This document shows positions 6,839-9,070 of a stretch of 9,070 nucleotides of DNA, piece after piece. The stretch spans positions 1-9,070 of the forward strand of contig DALTWN010000029.1 in the NCBI GenBank assembly GCA_029987045.1. The letters run 5' to 3'. The translations under genes and the position numbers were made by a program. The DNA comes from Methanocorpusculum sp. (lineage in GTDB: Archaea > Halobacteriota > Methanomicrobia > Methanomicrobiales > Methanocorpusculaceae). The notes below the pieces were generated by a model, which ran no database searches, had not been told where the DNA came from, and worked only from the letters and a program-made list of their open reading frames with translations. Each line of letters opens with the position of its first letter. Position 1 is the stretch's first letter.

Positions 6839-6860
6839 ACGTAGTAATTGGTTGTGCTAA

Positions 6861-6873
6861 CTGATAAAATCAG
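6861..6873. repeat. Palindrome CTGAT-AAA-ATCAG overlapping the regulator's TATA box
   Basis: The five-base arms match perfectly across a three-base spacer. The likely TATA element of the minus-strand regulator (GATTTTATC, 6863-6871) lies inside it, so a protein bound here would block TBP. The simplest reading is an operator for the adjacent winged-helix protein itself, but no binding data can be inferred from sequence. Confidence 0.4.
6863..6871 (-). promoter_or_regulatory. Probable TATA box of the regulator-helicase operon
   Basis: The minus strand reads GATTTTATC, about 25-33 bases before the ATG at 6838. Transcription would start within a few bases of the ATG, matching the absence of a Shine-Dalgarno. 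An alternative ACTTTACTT further upstream is weaker. Confidence 0.45.
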
Positions 6874-6892
6874 AGGCCTAAAACAAGTAAAG

Positions 6893-6900
6893 TTGCGCAA
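6893..6900. repeat. Perfect palindrome TTGCGCAA in the divergent intergenic region
   Basis: An eight-base perfect palindrome lies about 22 bases upstream of the regulator's TATA-like box. Next to it are CAAGT at 6884-6888 and 6898-6902 (14 bases apart), and an imperfect 11-base direct repeat, CGGATTTTTCC at 6904-6914 and CGGAATTTCCC at 6918-6928, also 14 bases apart. These could be regulator sites. Short size makes chance plausible. Confidence 0.3.
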
Positions 6901-6960
6901 GTCCGGATTTTTCCTGACGGAATTTCCCCGGGTTTTCGGGTTCATACCCAGAGAACAAAC

Positions 6961-6969
6961 CTATTATTG
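6961..6969 (+). promoter_or_regulatory. Possible TATA box for the activase gene
   Basis: CTATTATTG lies 36 bases before the ATG at 6997. With the usual spacing transcription would begin close to the ATG. AAATATAG at 6981-6988 is a better sequence match but lies too near the start codon unless translation begins further in. The ATG itself has no Shine-Dalgarno (CCAATA). Confidence 0.35.
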
Positions 6970-6996
6970 CCTAATAATCCAAATATAGTACCAATA

Positions 6997-9070
6997 ATGG
7001 CGGATTCGGCAGATTATAGAATTGGTATCGATATCGGGTCGACGACGGTCAAAGTCATCATTCTCCCGCGTACCGGAGAGACAATACTCTATCGCTCCTA
7101 CGGCAGACATTTTTCGAAGGTGCGGGAAAAGACGGTGGAAGCACTGCAGGATGCTGCCGCCACCGTACCTCTTGCCGGAAAAAAGGTCCAGCTTCTGATT
7201 ACGGGATCCGCCGGTCTCGGTGTCGCAAAATCCGCCAATATCCCGTTCATCCAGGAAGTCTTTGCCACCGCGAAAGCTGTCGAAACCTATATTCCCGACG
7301 TCGATTCCGTCATCGAGCTCGGCGGTGAAGATGCAAAGATCATCTTCTTCCGCGGATCGCTTGAAGAACGTATGAACGGATCGTGTGCCGGCGGTACCGG
7401 AGCGTTCATCGACCAGATGGCGACCCTGCTCAATGTTTCCGTCGAAGAGCTCGACCGCCTGTCCCTGAACTACGAAAAGATCTATCCGATAGCATCCCGC
7501 TGCGGTGTGTTCGCGAAGACCGATATCCAGCCGATTCTCAATCAGGGAGGTAGAAAGGAGGATGTAGCGGCATCCATCTATCAGGCAGTGGTCGACCAGA
7601 CGATTGCAGGACTGACACAGGGACGGTCGCTCGGTACCAAGATCGTCTTCCTCGGCGGACCGCTGTACTACTACCAGGGTCTGCGGAAACGGTTCGCTGA
7701 AACCCTGCATCTGGATGAAACCCATGCCATATTCCCTGAGAATGCCGACTGTTTCGCCGCACTCGGTGCGGCACTGTCTGCAGACACGTATGCCGTAGAC
7801 GGATTCGAAGATCTCTGCAGACGCATCGAGCATTCCGTCACGAATACGGTCATCACCAACACGATGCAGCCGCTGTTCGCATCGCAGGAAGAATACGATA
7901 CATTCCTCAAACGCCACAATGCAAACGCTCCGCCAAAGACCGATATCGCCACCTACCGCGGGCGTGCCTGGCTTGGTATCGATGCGGGAAGTACGACCAC
8001 CAAACTGGTCCTTATCGATGACCATGACGGAATCCTCTACACCTATTACGGCTCGAACCTCGGAAATCCTGTCCAGATTGTCCTGGAAGAACTCAAGAAG
8101 ATCTACGCCGCATGCGGTGACCGGGTGACCATCGCCGGAGCGGCCGTGACCGGATACGGTGAAAACCTGATCAAGAACGCATTCAATCTGGATGCCGGAC
8201 TGGTTGAAACCGTGGCGCATCTCAAGGCAGCCCAGCACTTCAATCCCGATGTCGATTTCATCATCGATATCGGCGGCCAGGATATGAAATGTTTCAAGAT
8301 CCGCAACGGCGCCGTCGACAGTATCTTCCTCAACGAAGCCTGTTCTTCCGGCTGCGGCTCGTTCATTGAAACCTTCGCAAAAGCACTCGGCTATTCCATC
8401 GACGAGTTCGCCAAGCTCGGTCTGTTCGTCGAACATCCGGTCAATCTCGGATCCCGGTGTACCGTGTTCATGAACTCGTCCGTCAAACAGGCTCAGCGTG
8501 ACGGAGCATCGGTCGCCGATATCGCAGCGGGACTGTCGATTTCCATTGTCAAGAACGCGGTCTACAAAGTCATCAGGGCAGGATCCGCCGACGATCTGGG
8601 AAAACACATCGTCGTCCAGGGAGGTACATTCAAGAACGATGCGGTTCTGCGGGCATTCGAACAGGAACTCGACCGCAATGTCACCCGTCCGGTCATTGCA
8701 GGAATCTCCGGCGCATACGGTGCTGCGCTCTACATCAAGGCACTCAATCCGGAAACCTCGACCATCCTGACGAAGGACGGGCTTGAAGGATTCTTCCACA
8801 AAGCAAAACCGATCACCTGCAAACTGTGTACCAACCACTGTTCACTGACCGTCAATACCTTCGACAACGGCAGACGGTTCGTATCCGGCAACCGGTGTTC
8901 CCGCCCGCTCGGCAAGGAGAAATCACAGTTGCCGAACCTCGCCCGCTGGAAATATGAAAAGCTGCTTTCCTACAAACCGCTCGAGAATGCGCCGCGGGGA
9001 AAGATCGGACTGCCGTTCGGCCTGAACATGTACGAGAACCTGCCGTTCTGGCACACGTTCTTTACCGAAC
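6997..9070 (+). CDS. Fused acyl-CoA dehydratase activase-like protein (two BcrAD/BadFG ATPase halves plus DUF2229), 3' end outside window
   Basis: The frame is open from the ATG to the right edge (691 residues, no stop). The first half has GIDIGSTTVK (10-19), ELGGEDAK (107-114), NGSCAGGTGAFIDQM (127-141) and SRCGVFAK (167-174). The second half has LGIDAGSTTTKLV (326-338), DIGGQDMKC (424-432), NEACSSGCGSFIETF (446-460), SRCTVF (486-491) and a canonical QGGTFKND. Both are ASKHA-type ATPase halves like HgdC, the activator that drives an ATP-dependent low-potential electron into 2-hydroxyacyl-CoA dehydratases and related double-cubane proteins. A cysteine connector follows, C608-x2-C611-x3-C615...C634, then the beginning of a DUF2229 domain (KIGLPFGLNMYENLPFW, 669-685). 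Large bacterial and archaeal homologues continue into an HgdB-like region, so this copy is probably about half complete. The partner substrate is unknown. The ATG is chosen because the ATPase fold starts nine residues later. Confidence 0.9.
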   Translation, partial: MADSADYRIGIDIGSTTVKVIILPRTGETILYRSYGRHFSKVREKTVEALQDAAATVPLAGKKVQLLITGSAGLGVAKSANIPFIQEVFATAKAVETYIPDVDSVIELGGEDAKIIFFRGSLEERMNGSCAGGTGAFIDQMATLLNVSVEELDRLSLNYEKIYPIASRCGVFAKTDIQPILNQGGRKEDVAASIYQAVVDQTIAGLTQGRSLGTKIVFLGGPLYYYQGLRKRFAETLHLDETHAIFPENADCFAALGAALSADTYAVDGFEDLCRRIEHSVTNTVITNTMQPLFASQEEYDTFLKRHNANAPPKTDIATYRGRAWLGIDAGSTTTKLVLIDDHDGILYTYYGSNLGNPVQIVLEELKKIYAACGDRVTIAGAAVTGYGENLIKNAFNLDAGLVETVAHLKAAQHFNPDVDFIIDIGGQDMKCFKIRNGAVDSIFLNEACSSGCGSFIETFAKALGYSIDEFAKLGLFVEHPVNLGSRCTVFMNSSVKQAQRDGASVADIAAGLSISIVKNAVYKVIRAGSADDLGKHIVVQGGTFKNDAVLRAFEQELDRNVTRPVIAGISGAYGAALYIKALNPETSTILTKDGLEGFFHKAKPITCKLCTNHCSLTVNTFDNGRRFVSGNRCSRPLGKEKSQLPNLARWKYEKLLSYKPLENAPRGKIGLPFGLNMYENLPFWHTFFTE

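Noticed and set aside
4823..6844. A 673-codon open frame on the plus strand
   Set aside because: It runs antisense across both the helicase and the regulator gene. Its translation shows no family motifs, while both minus-strand genes have clear ones and fit together as an operon.
6938..6949. GGGT-TCAT-ACCC inverted repeat as a riboswitch or terminator stem
   Set aside because: A four-base stem with a four-base loop and no T-run is too weak to call, and it lies upstream of the probable transcription start of the activase gene.
6964..8838. A 624-codon open frame on the minus strand
   Set aside because: It lies opposite the activase gene, whose plus-strand frame has many diagnostic motifs and continues open to the window edge. 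The minus-strand translation is cysteine-, arginine- and aspartate-rich without domains and arises from codon bias of the real gene.

Overview
The window looks like chromosomal DNA of a euryarchaeon, most likely a methanogen of the Methanomicrobiales type; a Methanocorpusculum-like organism would fit, but that placement is an impression from gene content and moderate GC, not a measurement. The archaeal assignment is firmer. NMD3, DUF424, a Taw2-type wyosine enzyme, a Ski2-like helicase with an N-terminal zinc-finger region, AT-rich TATA-like boxes and mostly Shine-Dalgarno-less starts at promoter-proximal genes all point that way. No RNA genes, insertion sequences, CRISPR arrays or phage genes were seen.

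Region 1 (1-2306, minus strand) is a tight four-gene operon transcribed leftward: DUF424 protein, NMD3-like protein, Taw2-like tRNA(Phe) wyosine-pathway transferase, and the first 22 codons of a CoaBC-like flavoprotein running off the left edge. NMD3/Taw2 and Taw2/CoaBC both join through ATGA stop-start overlaps. The theme is ribosome and tRNA maturation, with a CoA-biosynthesis gene at the end. Region 2 (2307-2430) is a divergent promoter with two opposed TTAATAC boxes, a direct repeat and a palindrome. Region 3 (2431-3331, plus strand) is a two-gene unit: an unrecognised 120-residue helical protein and a minimal nitroreductase. It ends at a hairpin shared with the convergent helicase gene.

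Region 4 (3389-6838, minus strand) is a two-gene operon: a winged-helix regulator and, starting on the very next base after its stop codon, an 880-residue Ski2-like helicase with a four-cysteine zinc-finger-like segment, a long charged linker and a C-terminal TPR module. Region 5 (6839-6996) is a second divergent intergenic region; a palindrome overlaps the likely TATA box of the regulator. Region 6 (6997-9070, plus strand) is a large gene open to the right edge. It encodes a CoA-dehydratase-activase-type protein with two fused HgdC-like ATPase halves, a cysteine-rich connector and the start of a DUF2229 domain.

The observations most worth following are the one-chain Ski2-like helicase plus TPR, which recalls the eukaryotic Ski2/Ski3 pair, and the fused activase, in which both halves keep a cysteine pair at identical 39-residue spacing, predicting an intramolecular Fe-S cluster. 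I do not see a clearly new multi-gene defence or mobile system here.
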